Shown piece after piece: positions 7,272-16,262 of a stretch of DNA of 64,000 nucleotides. The DNA comes from Bacteroidales bacterium (lineage in GTDB: Bacteria > Bacteroidota > Bacteroidia > Bacteroidales > UBA932). Position 1 is the first letter of the stretch. Each line of letters starts with the position of its first letter. Below the pieces are notes generated by a model, which had not been told where the DNA came from, did not search any database, and was given only the letters and a program-made list of their open reading frames with translations. The stretch is taken from NCBI GenBank assembly GCA_017561885.1, contig JAFZBF010000002.1, positions 1-64,000 on the forward strand, given 5' to 3'. Made by a program: the position numbers and the translations under genes.

Positions 7272-9353
7272 ATGAAAAAGTTATATTTATTATTGACCAT
7301 GGTCCTGGCTGCGACAAGTTGCGGTCAGGACAATTTTATTCTATGGCCTGATGGTCCGGAAGGAATGTTCCCTGACCAGCAGGCCGTATCCAGTCTGACC
7401 GACCCCGCTCTGACATGGAGCGCAGACTCTTTCGAGGCCACCGTCGGGGCAACCAACAGCTTCCCTACCCTCACGAATGCTTACAACGTGGGCATTACTT
7501 ATGAATCCTCCAAACCGGAGGTTGCAACCATCAGCAGCAGCGGTGCAATCACCCTCTTGGCAAGCGGTTCGACTCTTATTTCCGCTACCTCTGCGGCAAA
7601 CGAGACATACTCCTCTTCAAGCGCCTCCTATATTCTGACGGTGCTTGGCGCATCAGGCAGTGAAGCCGACGACGATCCGCTCACTTTTGCATCTACCGGA
7701 GATCCTTCGTCAGATGACGACATTTCGACTACCAAATTCAAAGGCCGCATCGTAATCACCTTCTCAGAATCGGGCGATGCAACCGTGAAGGGAGACACTT
7801 ACGGCTATGTTTCTGTTGACGGCAATAAGGTCACCGTGAACAATGCCAATGGCGAAGTGCTCATTTATGAGCTCACAGGAACTACATCAAACGGCTTCTT
7901 CAAGGTATATGGAGCCAAGAAGCAGGCAATTGTCCTGAATGGCGTCAGCATCACCAATCCGAACGGCGCTGCAATCAACAACCAGAACAAGAAACGCACG
8001 TTTGTTGTGGTAAAGGGTATCAACACACTGTCTGACGGCGCTTCGGCAGCATACGCCAAAGAAAACGACGAAGACCAGAAGGCTGTCTTCTTCAGCGAGG
8101 CGCAGCTTATTTTCAGCGGCAGCGGCCTGCTTACCGTCAATGCAAATAACGCCCAGGACAAGTCTGGCATTGCATCAGACGACTACATCCGGCTTATGGA
8201 CAGTCCCACCATAAAGATCAATTCAGGGAGCAATGCGGGACACGGTCTGAAGGGCAAGGACTATGTCCAGCTTTCAAACGGCACATTGTTCGTCGCCATA
8301 GCGGCTGACATGAAGAAAGGCATCAGCACGGACGACTACGTCCTGGTAGAAGGCGGCACCCATATAATTACCGTCACCGGCGGCGTAGCGTATGATGAAG
8401 AAGATGCCGAGTACTCCGGCACGGCCGGCATCAAAGCCGACAATTACTTCGCAATGACCGGCGGCTCGCTCAACATAAAGAATACCGGAGACGGAGGCAA
8501 AGGCATCAATGCCGGAAGCTACGATTACGATTCTGAAAAGCACACTCTTTCAGACAGCTACATTTCCGGCGGCAACCTTACCGTTACGACCACAGGCCGT
8601 GAGGTGAACGACGTCTCGGCCAAGGGCATCAAGATAGGCTGGGTGACCAAAGAAGGCAGCGGTGACCGGGCCAAAGTAACAGGATATGCCGGAAAGCTCA
8701 TCATCAGCGGCGGAAGCGTCAATGTTAACAGCACTAACGGTGAAGGCCTCGAAGTCAAGGGCGATCTCACTTTCAACGGAGGTGAAACTTACGTTACATC
8801 ATTGTCCGACGATGCCATCAACTGCCAGGGAGAACTAACCGTGAACAATGGTTTCGTATATGCATATTCCTCAGGAAACGACGCGATGGACTCCAACGGC
8901 AACACCTTCCTGAACGGCGGCTATGTGATGGCTGTCTGCACCAAAGGATCGCCGGAAGTTGCCATTGACGCCAATACTGAAGAAGGCAAGAAACTCTATA
9001 TCAATGAAGGTGCTGCAGTAGTTGCCTATGGCGGTCTTGAAAACGGTTATTCCGCATCTCAGAGTGTGTACAGCATGAGCGGAACAGCCGGTGCTTGGAA
9101 CGCGCTCTATAACGGCAAATCGTTCATAGCAGCCTTCAAGGCCCCTTCAAACATATCGACATTCATAGTATCCGCCCCTTCCCTTTCGAGCGGTTATAAG
9201 GGCGTCAGCGTAAGCGGCGAAGCCAAATGCAACGGCATCTGGGCGAGCGACGGCATCTCCGGCGGGACTTCTGTAACGCTGTCCAATTACACCGGCGGCA
9301 ACAACGGCCCCGGAGGCGGCTGGCCCGGTGGTGGAGGCGGGAGACCCTGGTAA
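7272..9353 (+). CDS. Carbohydrate-binding beta-helix lipoprotein (Cthe_2159-like) with Ig-like domain
   Basis: A 693-residue lipoprotein: the signal ends at Cys17 (lipobox ATSC). Residues about 45-115 form a bacterial Ig-like (BIG2) domain, with the typical SSKPEVATISSSG pattern. From about 140 to 650 there is a long repetitive region rich in GGxxxI/V, NSGSNAGHG and DDAINC-type turns, characteristic of a parallel beta-helix; it resembles the Cthe_2159-type carbohydrate-binding domain family, known to bind acidic polysaccharides such as polygalacturonate. The last 20 residues are almost all Gly, Pro and Trp. It lies 70 bases after the esterase and is followed by a strong terminator. I infer a surface-exposed glycan-binding or adhesive role; whether it has lyase activity cannot be told. 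Confidence 0.78.
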   Translation: MKKLYLLLTMVLAATSCGQDNFILWPDGPEGMFPDQQAVSSLTDPALTWSADSFEATVGATNSFPTLTNAYNVGITYESSKPEVATISSSGAITLLASGSTLISATSAANETYSSSSASYILTVLGASGSEADDDPLTFASTGDPSSDDDISTTKFKGRIVITFSESGDATVKGDTYGYVSVDGNKVTVNNANGEVLIYELTGTTSNGFFKVYGAKKQAIVLNGVSITNPNGAAINNQNKKRTFVVVKGINTLSDGASAAYAKENDEDQKAVFFSEAQLIFSGSGLLTVNANNAQDKSGIASDDYIRLMDSPTIKINSGSNAGHGLKGKDYVQLSNGTLFVAIAADMKKGISTDDYVLVEGGTHIITVTGGVAYDEEDAEYSGTAGIKADNYFAMTGGSLNIKNTGDGGKGINAGSYDYDSEKHTLSDSYISGGNLTVTTTGREVNDVSAKGIKIGWVTKEGSGDRAKVTGYAGKLIISGGSVNVNSTNGEGLEVKGDLTFNGGETYVTSLSDDAINCQGELTVNNGFVYAYSSGNDAMDSNGNTFLNGGYVMAVCTKGSPEVAIDANTEEGKKLYINEGAAVVAYGGLENGYSASQSVYSMSGTAGAWNALYNGKSFIAAFKAPSNISTFIVSAPSLSSGYKGVSVSGEAKCNGIWASDGISGGTSVTLSNYTGGNNGPGGGWPGGGGGRPW

Positions 9354-9369
9354 TAACATGTACTGCAAC

Positions 9370-9402
9370 AACAAGCCCCGACAATCATTGCCGGGGCTTG
9401 TT
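9370..9402. terminator. Bidirectional intrinsic terminator
   Basis: A perfect 11-base-pair stem (9370-9380 with 9392-9402, core AAGCCCCG/CGGGGCTT) with an 11-base loop, flanked by A-rich bases on the left and TTTCTT on the right. It sits between the convergent ends of the beta-helix lipoprotein gene (9353) and the GH43 gene (9429) and can serve both. Confidence 0.85.
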
Positions 9403-9428
9403 TCTTAATGGCGGGATTTACCTGCCGG

Positions 9429-10868
9429 TTAATGAAGCTTGAGGTCCCATTTACACCCGTAGCTGTCAGGATCAAATGAGCCGAGTGACGGTGTACTGTC
9501 GGCAACAGCCACGAGCACCAGTTCTTCTGAAGTGCCGGGGACTTCTTTGGGCATAATCCTGTAAGTGCCGTCTGTCAGTCGGTCGATTCTCCACAACTGT
9601 TCGGGTGCACCGGTGAATTCTGGCACCGTAGTAACTTCCCTGTTTGCAGTGGCTGCCAACGCCCGTCCGGTACCGGCTATCGTAATCTTGCAGTATGCGC
9701 CGCCAAGGAAGCCTTCGATATCGTCAAGTTCGGTAATCTCCCAGGCCTGGTGGGGGCGGAACAGTTCGGGGCCTATACGAAGATCGATGTCCCCTTCCGG
9801 CCATGTGCCGATGACATCTTCTAGCTTCTGGTCAGCCATAGGCGCGACAGGAGAGTCACCGCCTCGTGACATCCCCCTTCCTCCGTTCAACGGCACATTG
9901 TTGACCGCAAGTTCCAGGCTATACCCTCTCCTTTCGGAAACGATGCTGTAAGTGCCGTTCTCGAATGGATAGCCAGCCACAGGCCAGCCATCCTTCCACA
10001 TAAGCGGACGGATTGCAAGCACGCTGCGGCCGCTGCGGTCGAGGTCCCCCTCGAAATGGAACGACATTTTCTCGACACCCTCCGATACGATGAAACGGCC
10101 GAAATGGCCGGCGCCGATGCGACGTGGCTCCGAAGCAAGGACAAGCTTGCCTCCTCCATGTATCATATCTCTGCCGAGATGATCATAATACGGACCTGTC
10201 GGATTCTTTGAACGGCCCACTATAATCTCGTATGTCGAATTGACTCCGCTGCAGCAAGTGCCATGAGTAGCCAGCAAATAATACCATCCGTCGTGGTAAG
10301 TCATCTCGCCTGCTTCGCAGGAAAGGGCCACATCGACGGGTTCGCTTATTGGAATGGCATTCTTCGGATTAAGCTCGACAACGCGCGTATAGCCGAAATA
10401 TGTGCCATATACAAGCCATAATCTGCCGTCAGGGTCCATCATCAGGCCGGGATCGATGCCGTCGCAGTCCTCATAGCCGTTAGAACCGCCGATGTCCATA
10501 GGTTCCGAATACTCGAAATCAGGAGAATCCGGATCGAGGGTCTTGTTCCACATCGCATAGACGCGCGAGCGGTATCTGAGGCCGTTCGACCTGTCGGTAG
10601 TTGCATATACCACCAGATAACGGTCTCCGATCTTGATTGCGTCAGGAGCAACGCCTCCACCGGGACGGACTGCACCGCTGTGCCAGTTCCAGCCATCCTC
10701 GGAGATGAGACCGCCGCCACCGGTGCCGAAGGTATAGTACTTGCCATCGCATTCAACGACAGTGGAAGGATCGTGTATGTAGGGGCTGCCGATCTGGGCC
10801 AATATCCCGGTTGAAAAGAAGGCCGATACGATTACGGCGAAACTTGTTGCGAATAACCTTTTATTCAT
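9429..10868 (-). CDS. Secreted GH43 glycoside hydrolase (arabinanase/arabinosidase-like)
   Basis: A 479-residue secreted enzyme (signal peptide about 1-24, ending ILA) of glycoside hydrolase family 43, a five-bladed beta-propeller fold. The three catalytic acids are visible: Asp33 in IHDPS (general base), Asp139 in GIDPG (pKa modulator) and Glu185 in CEAGEM (general acid). The stretch ATHGTCCSGVNSTYEI resembles the calcium-site region of endo-arabinanase-type members. After the propeller (about residue 310) comes a beta-rich domain of about 170 residues of unknown type, containing a Gly/Arg-rich loop (NGGRGMSRGG). It is the last gene of a leftward unit with the beta-sandwich protein, a second GH43 and a DUF362 lipoprotein. 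Arabinan or arabinoxylan is the likely substrate class. Confidence 0.88.
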   Translation of the reverse strand: MNKRLFATSFAVIVSAFFSTGILAQIGSPYIHDPSTVVECDGKYYTFGTGGGGLISEDGWNWHSGAVRPGGGVAPDAIKIGDRYLVVYATTDRSNGLRYRSRVYAMWNKTLDPDSPDFEYSEPMDIGGSNGYEDCDGIDPGLMMDPDGRLWLVYGTYFGYTRVVELNPKNAIPISEPVDVALSCEAGEMTYHDGWYYLLATHGTCCSGVNSTYEIIVGRSKNPTGPYYDHLGRDMIHGGGKLVLASEPRRIGAGHFGRFIVSEGVEKMSFHFEGDLDRSGRSVLAIRPLMWKDGWPVAGYPFENGTYSIVSERRGYSLELAVNNVPLNGGRGMSRGGDSPVAPMADQKLEDVIGTWPEGDIDLRIGPELFRPHQAWEITELDDIEGFLGGAYCKITIAGTGRALAATANREVTTVPEFTGAPEQLWRIDRLTDGTYRIMPKEVPGTSEELVLVAVADSTPSLGSFDPDSYGCKWDLKLH

Positions 10869-10872
10869 AATC

Positions 10873-11616
10873 CTACCTCCTCTTCTTTGGAATTATCGAT
10901 GAAATAGTATAGCCAGTCACCGGCCTGCCCTGCCCGTCTACGAAACGAAGGCAGAAGGTCGCCATTCCCTGACCGTTCAGGACAGCTCCGCGAAGGATAT
11001 TGCGGCCCTTGTGGAGAGTGACGCGCTTCGACATGCAGTCGTCGACGATAAGGTCCCGGTCGTTGGTGAGACGCAGGACTTCTTCGCCGTTGAGATACCA
11101 TACGGCGCCGGAATTCGCTCCGCCGGAAAGCCTGACATCCGTTATGTCTTCTTCACAGTCAATGATGGTAAATGCCCAGTACATCTGCTGGAAGTATTCC
11201 TTGCCGTAGCCTTCGGCAAAGCGCAGGAGGTTGACGAAATATTTCTTTGAGTCGAGAGCATGCCACACAAGTGCGGTCTTGCCGTATTTTACTTTGGCGC
11301 CATCCTCTGGGATGATGGTGAACTGGTCTTTGAAATATTCTTCAGCCATAACCTCCGTCAGATAGTTGTCAGTCAGCATGCTGTTGCTGCTGAACGACTT
11401 GGCGATAGGTTCCAATATGGTCCATCTGCGGATGAAACCTTCGGCATCCGGTGAAACAGGTGTAGCTGTCGCAGGAGTGTAATAGTCCTCGAACTGTGCC
11501 CGATAGCCGTCAGGCGCAGCTGTAGCCTGCTGGGCAAACGCACCTCCCTGGCCGGACAGAGCTACCGCAGCCGAAATGGCGAGGATGCGGAATATACTCA
11601 GAGCAAGGTGTCTCAT
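10873..11616 (-). CDS. Secreted beta-sandwich protein of the GH43 operon, function unknown
   Basis: A 247-residue protein with a signal peptide (about 1-28). The mature part begins with a segment reading EGFIRRWTILEPI, then NSMLTDNYL, and ends in a galactose-binding/PA14-like beta-sandwich segment (AVWYLNGEEVLRL, GRNILRGAVLNGQG). The same N-terminal pattern occurs in Bacteroidetes proteins annotated as acetylxylan-esterase-associated, but there is no alpha/beta-hydrolase or SGNH catalytic motif here, so I do not assign an activity. It lies four bases before the downstream GH43 and ten bases after the upstream GH43, so it is surely co-translated with them; a glycan-binding role is the most economical guess. 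Confidence 0.7.
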   Translation of the reverse strand: MRHLALSIFRILAISAAVALSGQGGAFAQQATAAPDGYRAQFEDYYTPATATPVSPDAEGFIRRWTILEPIAKSFSSNSMLTDNYLTEVMAEEYFKDQFTIIPEDGAKVKYGKTALVWHALDSKKYFVNLLRFAEGYGKEYFQQMYWAFTIIDCEEDITDVRLSGGANSGAVWYLNGEEVLRLTNDRDLIVDDCMSKRVTLHKGRNILRGAVLNGQGMATFCLRFVDGQGRPVTGYTISSIIPKKRR

Positions 11617-11626
11617 ATAACAGGTA

Positions 11627-13150
11627 TTACTGATTCATTACCAGCGGAGTCGGAACGGGCACCTGAGAAGGAGACCAGCCTGTAGCCTTGCCGAACACAG
11701 TGAAATCAAGGATGCTCAGAGGGCTGTTCTTCGGCCAGTCAAGCATGGTCAGACGGACATAACGGCACTCTACCGGAGCTATCTCGTCGAACACCACGTT
11801 TCTGGGGACAGTATTGTCTGAAGTGTCAAGAACAGTGGTGAAATTCTGACCGTCCATTGAAACTTCAATCCTGTATTTGTAGATCGGCAGTGCTGCAGCA
11901 TTGCCGCCGAAACCTCTTCCGCCGCCACCGCCGAACAGCAGACGCGAACCGTCAATCTGGAATGTCTGGACCCTGTCGCGGTCAACGGCCGGAGAAAGGC
12001 TTATGGTCAGGGTCGGTGTAGCATCGTCATCTTCGGGCTCCCACCAGGTTGCGGTCGAGTTGTCAAGGGCATATTCAGGACCTCTTCCGGGCTTTGAGCT
12101 TGAAGCCACCTTGGCAGCTCCGGGGAATCCCTGGCCGGTGCTCATAGATGTCTTGCCGACAGATACTATGATCGAGCCGGAATCTCCTTTGGTGGGATCC
12201 TTCACTACGCCAGGTGCCCACTGCGGGGTATCTGTGACATTGCAGACGAGATTGCCGTCCTTGTCGACAGTCACGCGGTCCATACCGATGCGGCGACCGC
12301 CGCTGCGGAGGACGATTGTATAGAACTGCCAGATGTTGCCGTCAGGACCGGTCACCATGCTTCCGTGCGCCGGGCCGGTAACTATACCGTCGGTACGACG
12401 GAGCAGAGGGTTGTTCGATGCATACTCGTAAGGACCCTGTACGTTCTTTGACTTGTAGTAACCCTCGGCATAGGTTCTCCACTGGGTTCCTGAGGCAGAA
12501 TACTGGAGATAGTATGTTCCGTCGTGCTTGTAGATCCACGGACCTTCGATCCAGGCGACATCGGGGAACTCGTTCATTTCACCCTGACGCTCCCATACGT
12601 GGTCGGGGTTGAAGCTGAAATGATGAGTCACGGGGCCTACGAACTGCGTCAGATCGTTCGGATCAAGCTTGACTGAGTATATACCGCTGATAGCCATTCC
12701 CGGCCAGAAAAGGTAGGGCTGGTTGTCTTCGTCCACATAGATATGCGGATCGAAGCCCTGGCTCCAGCCGTGTTCCCGGTCAGGAGTTCCCTTCCACTGT
12801 CCCAGAACCTCGTACGGTCCGAGAGGATTGTCGGCAACCCATACGTTCATACTGTTACCGGTCATATAGAACTTGCCGTTGTACGGGCACACATCAGGGG
12901 CGACAGGGACTCCTGCCACATAATGGTAATCCCAGTTGAGCATATCAGAAGATACCCAGGCGCCGCCACCGGTGCAGAACATGTAATATTTGCCTTCCCA
13001 CTTGAAGACACTTACGTCACCTGAAGCACTTCCCTGCCCTATTACCATAGGAAGAGGATTGCAGTAGCGTGCATCTTTGCCCAGGGTCTGGGCGTTAAGC
13101 AGTCCGGCCGAAAACAGTACGGTGGCTGCCAGAATGATGAATCTTTTCAT
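11627..13150 (-). CDS. Secreted GH43 glycoside hydrolase with F5/8-type carbohydrate-binding domain
   Basis: A 507-residue secreted enzyme (signal peptide 1-20, ending LNA). The GH43 propeller supplies Asp45 (SGDVSV), Asp134 (GFDPHI) and Glu202 (IEGPW), the expected catalytic triad, within beta-xylosidase/arabinofuranosidase-like surroundings. From about residue 350 there is a discoidin (F5/8 type C) domain with the pattern ALDNSTATWWEP and CRYVRLTM, a CBM32-like module. This module carries an unusual Gly-rich insertion (FGGGGGRGFGG) in a surface loop. It lies between the DUF362 lipoprotein (14 bases) and the beta-sandwich protein (10 bases). Probably removes xylose or arabinose units from plant cell-wall glycans. 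Confidence 0.88.
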   Translation of the reverse strand: MKRFIILAATVLFSAGLLNAQTLGKDARYCNPLPMVIGQGSASGDVSVFKWEGKYYMFCTGGGAWVSSDMLNWDYHYVAGVPVAPDVCPYNGKFYMTGNSMNVWVADNPLGPYEVLGQWKGTPDREHGWSQGFDPHIYVDEDNQPYLFWPGMAISGIYSVKLDPNDLTQFVGPVTHHFSFNPDHVWERQGEMNEFPDVAWIEGPWIYKHDGTYYLQYSASGTQWRTYAEGYYKSKNVQGPYEYASNNPLLRRTDGIVTGPAHGSMVTGPDGNIWQFYTIVLRSGGRRIGMDRVTVDKDGNLVCNVTDTPQWAPGVVKDPTKGDSGSIIVSVGKTSMSTGQGFPGAAKVASSSKPGRGPEYALDNSTATWWEPEDDDATPTLTISLSPAVDRDRVQTFQIDGSRLLFGGGGGRGFGGNAAALPIYKYRIEVSMDGQNFTTVLDTSDNTVPRNVVFDEIAPVECRYVRLTMLDWPKNSPLSILDFTVFGKATGWSPSQVPVPTPLVMNQ

Positions 13151-13164
13151 AACGATGATATTTG

Positions 13165-14178
13165 TTAATCAATATTGACCAGATTGTATTTCTGTACTCC
13201 GAGGCCGATGCTCTCAGCATAGCCGATGATGTGCGTACCGTGCTGGCGGTTGATCCGCTGCTGAAGCGGCTTCGAGTCATCTCCTGTAACGTCGACGTGA
13301 TTGAACACCAGGTCAAGGCAGGCCTTGTCAAGCGCTACCGGGTCGGTCGAAGCGAGGATACCGATATCTTTCAATCTCGGTGCGGCGGGATGACCGTCAC
13401 AGTCGCAGTCCACAGACATATTGTTCATGACATCGATATATATAATATTCTTGCCTTCTGTCTTGAAATAGTCGTGTACGGCCTGTGCAGCCGCTGCCAT
13501 AGACTCCAGAAAACCGTCCTGGTCATCAGACATCCAGCGGGTGGTGCTGCGGCCTGCAGAATGGATATAGAGTTTTCCGGCCGATGAAGCCACGCCTATG
13601 CTCTGATTCTTTAGAACGCCGCCGAAGCCACCCATTGCGTGCCCTTTGAAGTGGGCCAGATTTATCATAAAGTCATAGTTCTGTAGATGGCTGCCCACAC
13701 GGTCATACTTGAGGTGCCTGGTGTCCTTGACCGGCAGGTCGATGTAACCTTCGGCATCCATTATATCGACAGGAGCCACGGTCTCGAATCCACGTTCCGC
13801 AATAGCTCTGCGATGTGCTTCGGTGGTTGAGCGGTTGCCTCCGTAGGCAGTGTTGCACTCGACCAGCGTACCGCCTACCTTCTGTACCAAATCTTTGATG
13901 AAATCTGGACGGAGGTGGTTGCTCTCCTCAGATTCTCCGGTGGAAATCTTTACGGCCACACGGCCGGAAGGAGTCACGCCAAGCGCCTCGTACACTTTCA
14001 CAAGGCCTGCAGGGCTGATGTCAGATGTGAAATACACCGTCGGAGCATCCGGATCAGGATTCGGTGTGGAAAGAACCTCGACAACAGACGTGCCATTATC
14101 CTTTGTGGCGGACTTGTTCACGCCGCAGGCACTGACGACAAGCGCCACTGCGACGATGGGAAGGAAGAGTCTTTTCAT
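13165..14178 (-). CDS. DUF362 domain lipoprotein
   Basis: A 337-residue lipoprotein (lipobox SAC at about residues 16-18) of the DUF362 family. Conserved features are the opening VAVKISTGE, a middle NLAHFKGHAMGGFGGVLKNQSIG block and several His and Cys residues, including CDCDGHP near the end. DUF362 proteins are often found with ferredoxin-like Fe-S domains; none is present here. The function of the family is unknown. The frame extends to a TTG at 14184, but the ATG at 14178 is the better start. It is the first gene of the unit carrying two GH43 enzymes, which is an odd partnership and suggests a role in the envelope during glycan use. Confidence 0.82.
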   Translation of the reverse strand: MKRLFLPIVAVALVVSACGVNKSATKDNGTSVVEVLSTPNPDPDAPTVYFTSDISPAGLVKVYEALGVTPSGRVAVKISTGESEESNHLRPDFIKDLVQKVGGTLVECNTAYGGNRSTTEAHRRAIAERGFETVAPVDIMDAEGYIDLPVKDTRHLKYDRVGSHLQNYDFMINLAHFKGHAMGGFGGVLKNQSIGVASSAGKLYIHSAGRSTTRWMSDDQDGFLESMAAAAQAVHDYFKTEGKNIIYIDVMNNMSVDCDCDGHPAAPRLKDIGILASTDPVALDKACLDLVFNHVDVTGDDSKPLQQRINRQHGTHIIGYAESIGLGVQKYNLVNID

Positions 14179-14236
14179 AGTCAAGATGTAAACTACTTAT
14201 AATATACTAAGATAACCAATTATGAGATATGACGAA

Positions 14237-16195
14237 TCACTTGAGAAGAACCTCGATTGCAAGCATCGTGAGATCATCGCTTTGCTCGGCATCTCCGACA
14301 AACTTACTTACATCATCCGACATCTGGGCGATCAGTTTCTCCACAGAAAAATCATTACCATAACCCGAGAGTCTCTCCAGAACTCGTTTCTCGCCAAACA
14401 TCTGACCGTCACTCCTGGTGGCTTCAGTAAGGCCGTCAGTATAAAGGAAAAGTATAGTATCAGGCGAGAGCGTCAACTTTTGCAGAGAATACTCCTGACC
14501 TTTGACCACCCCTACCGACACATTAGAGTCAACCTCCAGGAAATGTGCATTACTGTCCGAGATGACGACAGGAGCATTATGTCCGGCATTGGAATATTGT
14601 AACTCTCCGGTGGACAGATCCAGCGCCCCCACAAATAGTGTGACGAACATCATACTGTCATTCCTCGATGACATAGAATCGTTTATATGGGACACAATCC
14701 GCGCAGGGTTGTTTTCAGAAACAGACAATGTCCTGAACATCGAACTGATCACTGTCATCACAAGCGAAGCAGGGACACCTTTGCCGGACACATCTCCTAT
14801 GCAGAAGTACAGTTTTCCGTCACGGATACGGAAATCATACAGGTCACCGCCTACTGCTCTCGCTGGGGTAACGCTGCCGAAAATATCAAGGTCTTTTCTG
14901 TCCGGAAATGCGGGCCATGTCATAGGCAGCATAGACATCTGGATATGACGGGCAACGTCCAGTTCGTTTTCCATAGATGCTTTCTGGGCCGTTGTCTCTT
15001 TCAGCTCATCTACATATTTCGCAAGTGATTTCTGCATATCGTCGAAAGTATCACGGAGAAGGCGGATCTCATCATTTGCCTGTATCTCGGGGAGTTGCGT
15101 ATCGAATTTACCTGTTGCGACTTTCTGTGCAGATTCGGCGAGCTGCATCAGAGGCTTTGAAGACCGTTTTATGTGACGTTGACATAACAGAAAGACAATC
15201 AGCAGTCCGAGAAGAATCAGGGCCATGATCAAAGCACACAGAAGCATGACGGGTCTCAGCATGCGCTTTATGGGAACTGTAATAGCCATCGACCATCCTG
15301 AATCAAGAAGCGGAGCATAATAGACATCATACTTGATTCCATCCATCATAACTATCTTCGCACCGGTTTTACCTGCTGTCATCGCATCTCCCAGTTCCCT
15401 GTACTTTTCCGCCCCCTTTCCAACAGCATAGTCATAATAATTGGCTTTAAGGATACGGGCCGGATCACGATAAGCTATATAAGCTCCGTCGGGTCCTATT
15501 ATGAAGCAGTCAATATGCAGGTCTTTATCATCAATTGCCGTTTTTACAAAAGGGGAATATCTGTTCTCTGTTCTTACAAGATCAGTGATCATTTCTTCCA
15601 AGCCTTCCAGCGATATGTCCGCACCGAAAACACCGGCCAGGCCTCCTTCCGGATCATTAACGATACGCGAATAAGTGCACAAGACTGTTCCAGCCCCGGC
15701 ATCGTCGAGATATGGATGGGACCAGGCTCCTGAAGGAATTTCCATAGCCTTCCGGTACCATTCTGCATTGTGGTAGTCATGAGCCTCCGAGCCGATATTC
15801 CTTACTGTAACACTGTCAAAGGTATTCAAGGCATATGGTTCGAACCAACGGCCTTCACTGGGGAAATAATACGGGATGAATCCCATTCCGCAACCCGTCA
15901 GATGCCGGTTTGTGTTGAGTTCGTACTGTAACGTCGATGTCACTACCTCGGGTGAAGAAAGATGCCAGGATAGTTCATCGATAATGTTGTCAGCCGACAC
16001 CTCTACCGTACTCATCATCATTGCCATTTGTGCCTGGGCTTTGTCCATGATATCGGAATAATGAGTCTTGGAGAAGACCAGCATCCTGGCGCTTATGACA
16101 TAGATCAGCAGCACCGAGAAAATGAGCATGATAGCCAGTACTGTATAAACCACCTTTCTGGTCAGCCGGTCGGAAAAGGATTCAAATTTCTTCAT
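14237..16195 (-). CDS. Membrane sensor with Cache and HAMP domains and a SpoIIE/RsbU-type PP2C phosphatase
   Basis: A 652-residue signalling protein. Order: transmembrane helix (about 14-37), extracytoplasmic double-Cache-like sensor (about 40-315, with GCGMGFIPYYF and a conserved YRKAMEIPSGAWSHPY block), second transmembrane helix (about 318-345), HAMP linker, a short coiled coil, then a SpoIIE-type serine phosphatase domain from about 440 to the end. The phosphatase metal-binding Asp residues appear in GGDLYDF, GDVSGKGVPA, LYTDGLTEA and SDDLTML. Relatives dephosphorylate anti-anti-sigma factors in partner-switching pathways. No anti-sigma kinase or STAS partner is encoded nearby, so its target is unknown. 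It lies between the DUF3810 and DUF362 genes. Confidence 0.9.
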   Translation of the reverse strand: MKKFESFSDRLTRKVVYTVLAIMLIFSVLLIYVISARMLVFSKTHYSDIMDKAQAQMAMMMSTVEVSADNIIDELSWHLSSPEVVTSTLQYELNTNRHLTGCGMGFIPYYFPSEGRWFEPYALNTFDSVTVRNIGSEAHDYHNAEWYRKAMEIPSGAWSHPYLDDAGAGTVLCTYSRIVNDPEGGLAGVFGADISLEGLEEMITDLVRTENRYSPFVKTAIDDKDLHIDCFIIGPDGAYIAYRDPARILKANYYDYAVGKGAEKYRELGDAMTAGKTGAKIVMMDGIKYDVYYAPLLDSGWSMAITVPIKRMLRPVMLLCALIMALILLGLLIVFLLCQRHIKRSSKPLMQLAESAQKVATGKFDTQLPEIQANDEIRLLRDTFDDMQKSLAKYVDELKETTAQKASMENELDVARHIQMSMLPMTWPAFPDRKDLDIFGSVTPARAVGGDLYDFRIRDGKLYFCIGDVSGKGVPASLVMTVISSMFRTLSVSENNPARIVSHINDSMSSRNDSMMFVTLFVGALDLSTGELQYSNAGHNAPVVISDSNAHFLEVDSNVSVGVVKGQEYSLQKLTLSPDTILFLYTDGLTEATRSDGQMFGEKRVLERLSGYGNDFSVEKLIAQMSDDVSKFVGDAEQSDDLTMLAIEVLLK

Positions 16196-16262
16196 ACTGT
16201 ATTCTCAGTGTAAGCTGTATGGCAGAATGCGATTCTTGTACTTCAACTAGTAAAGTTAATGT

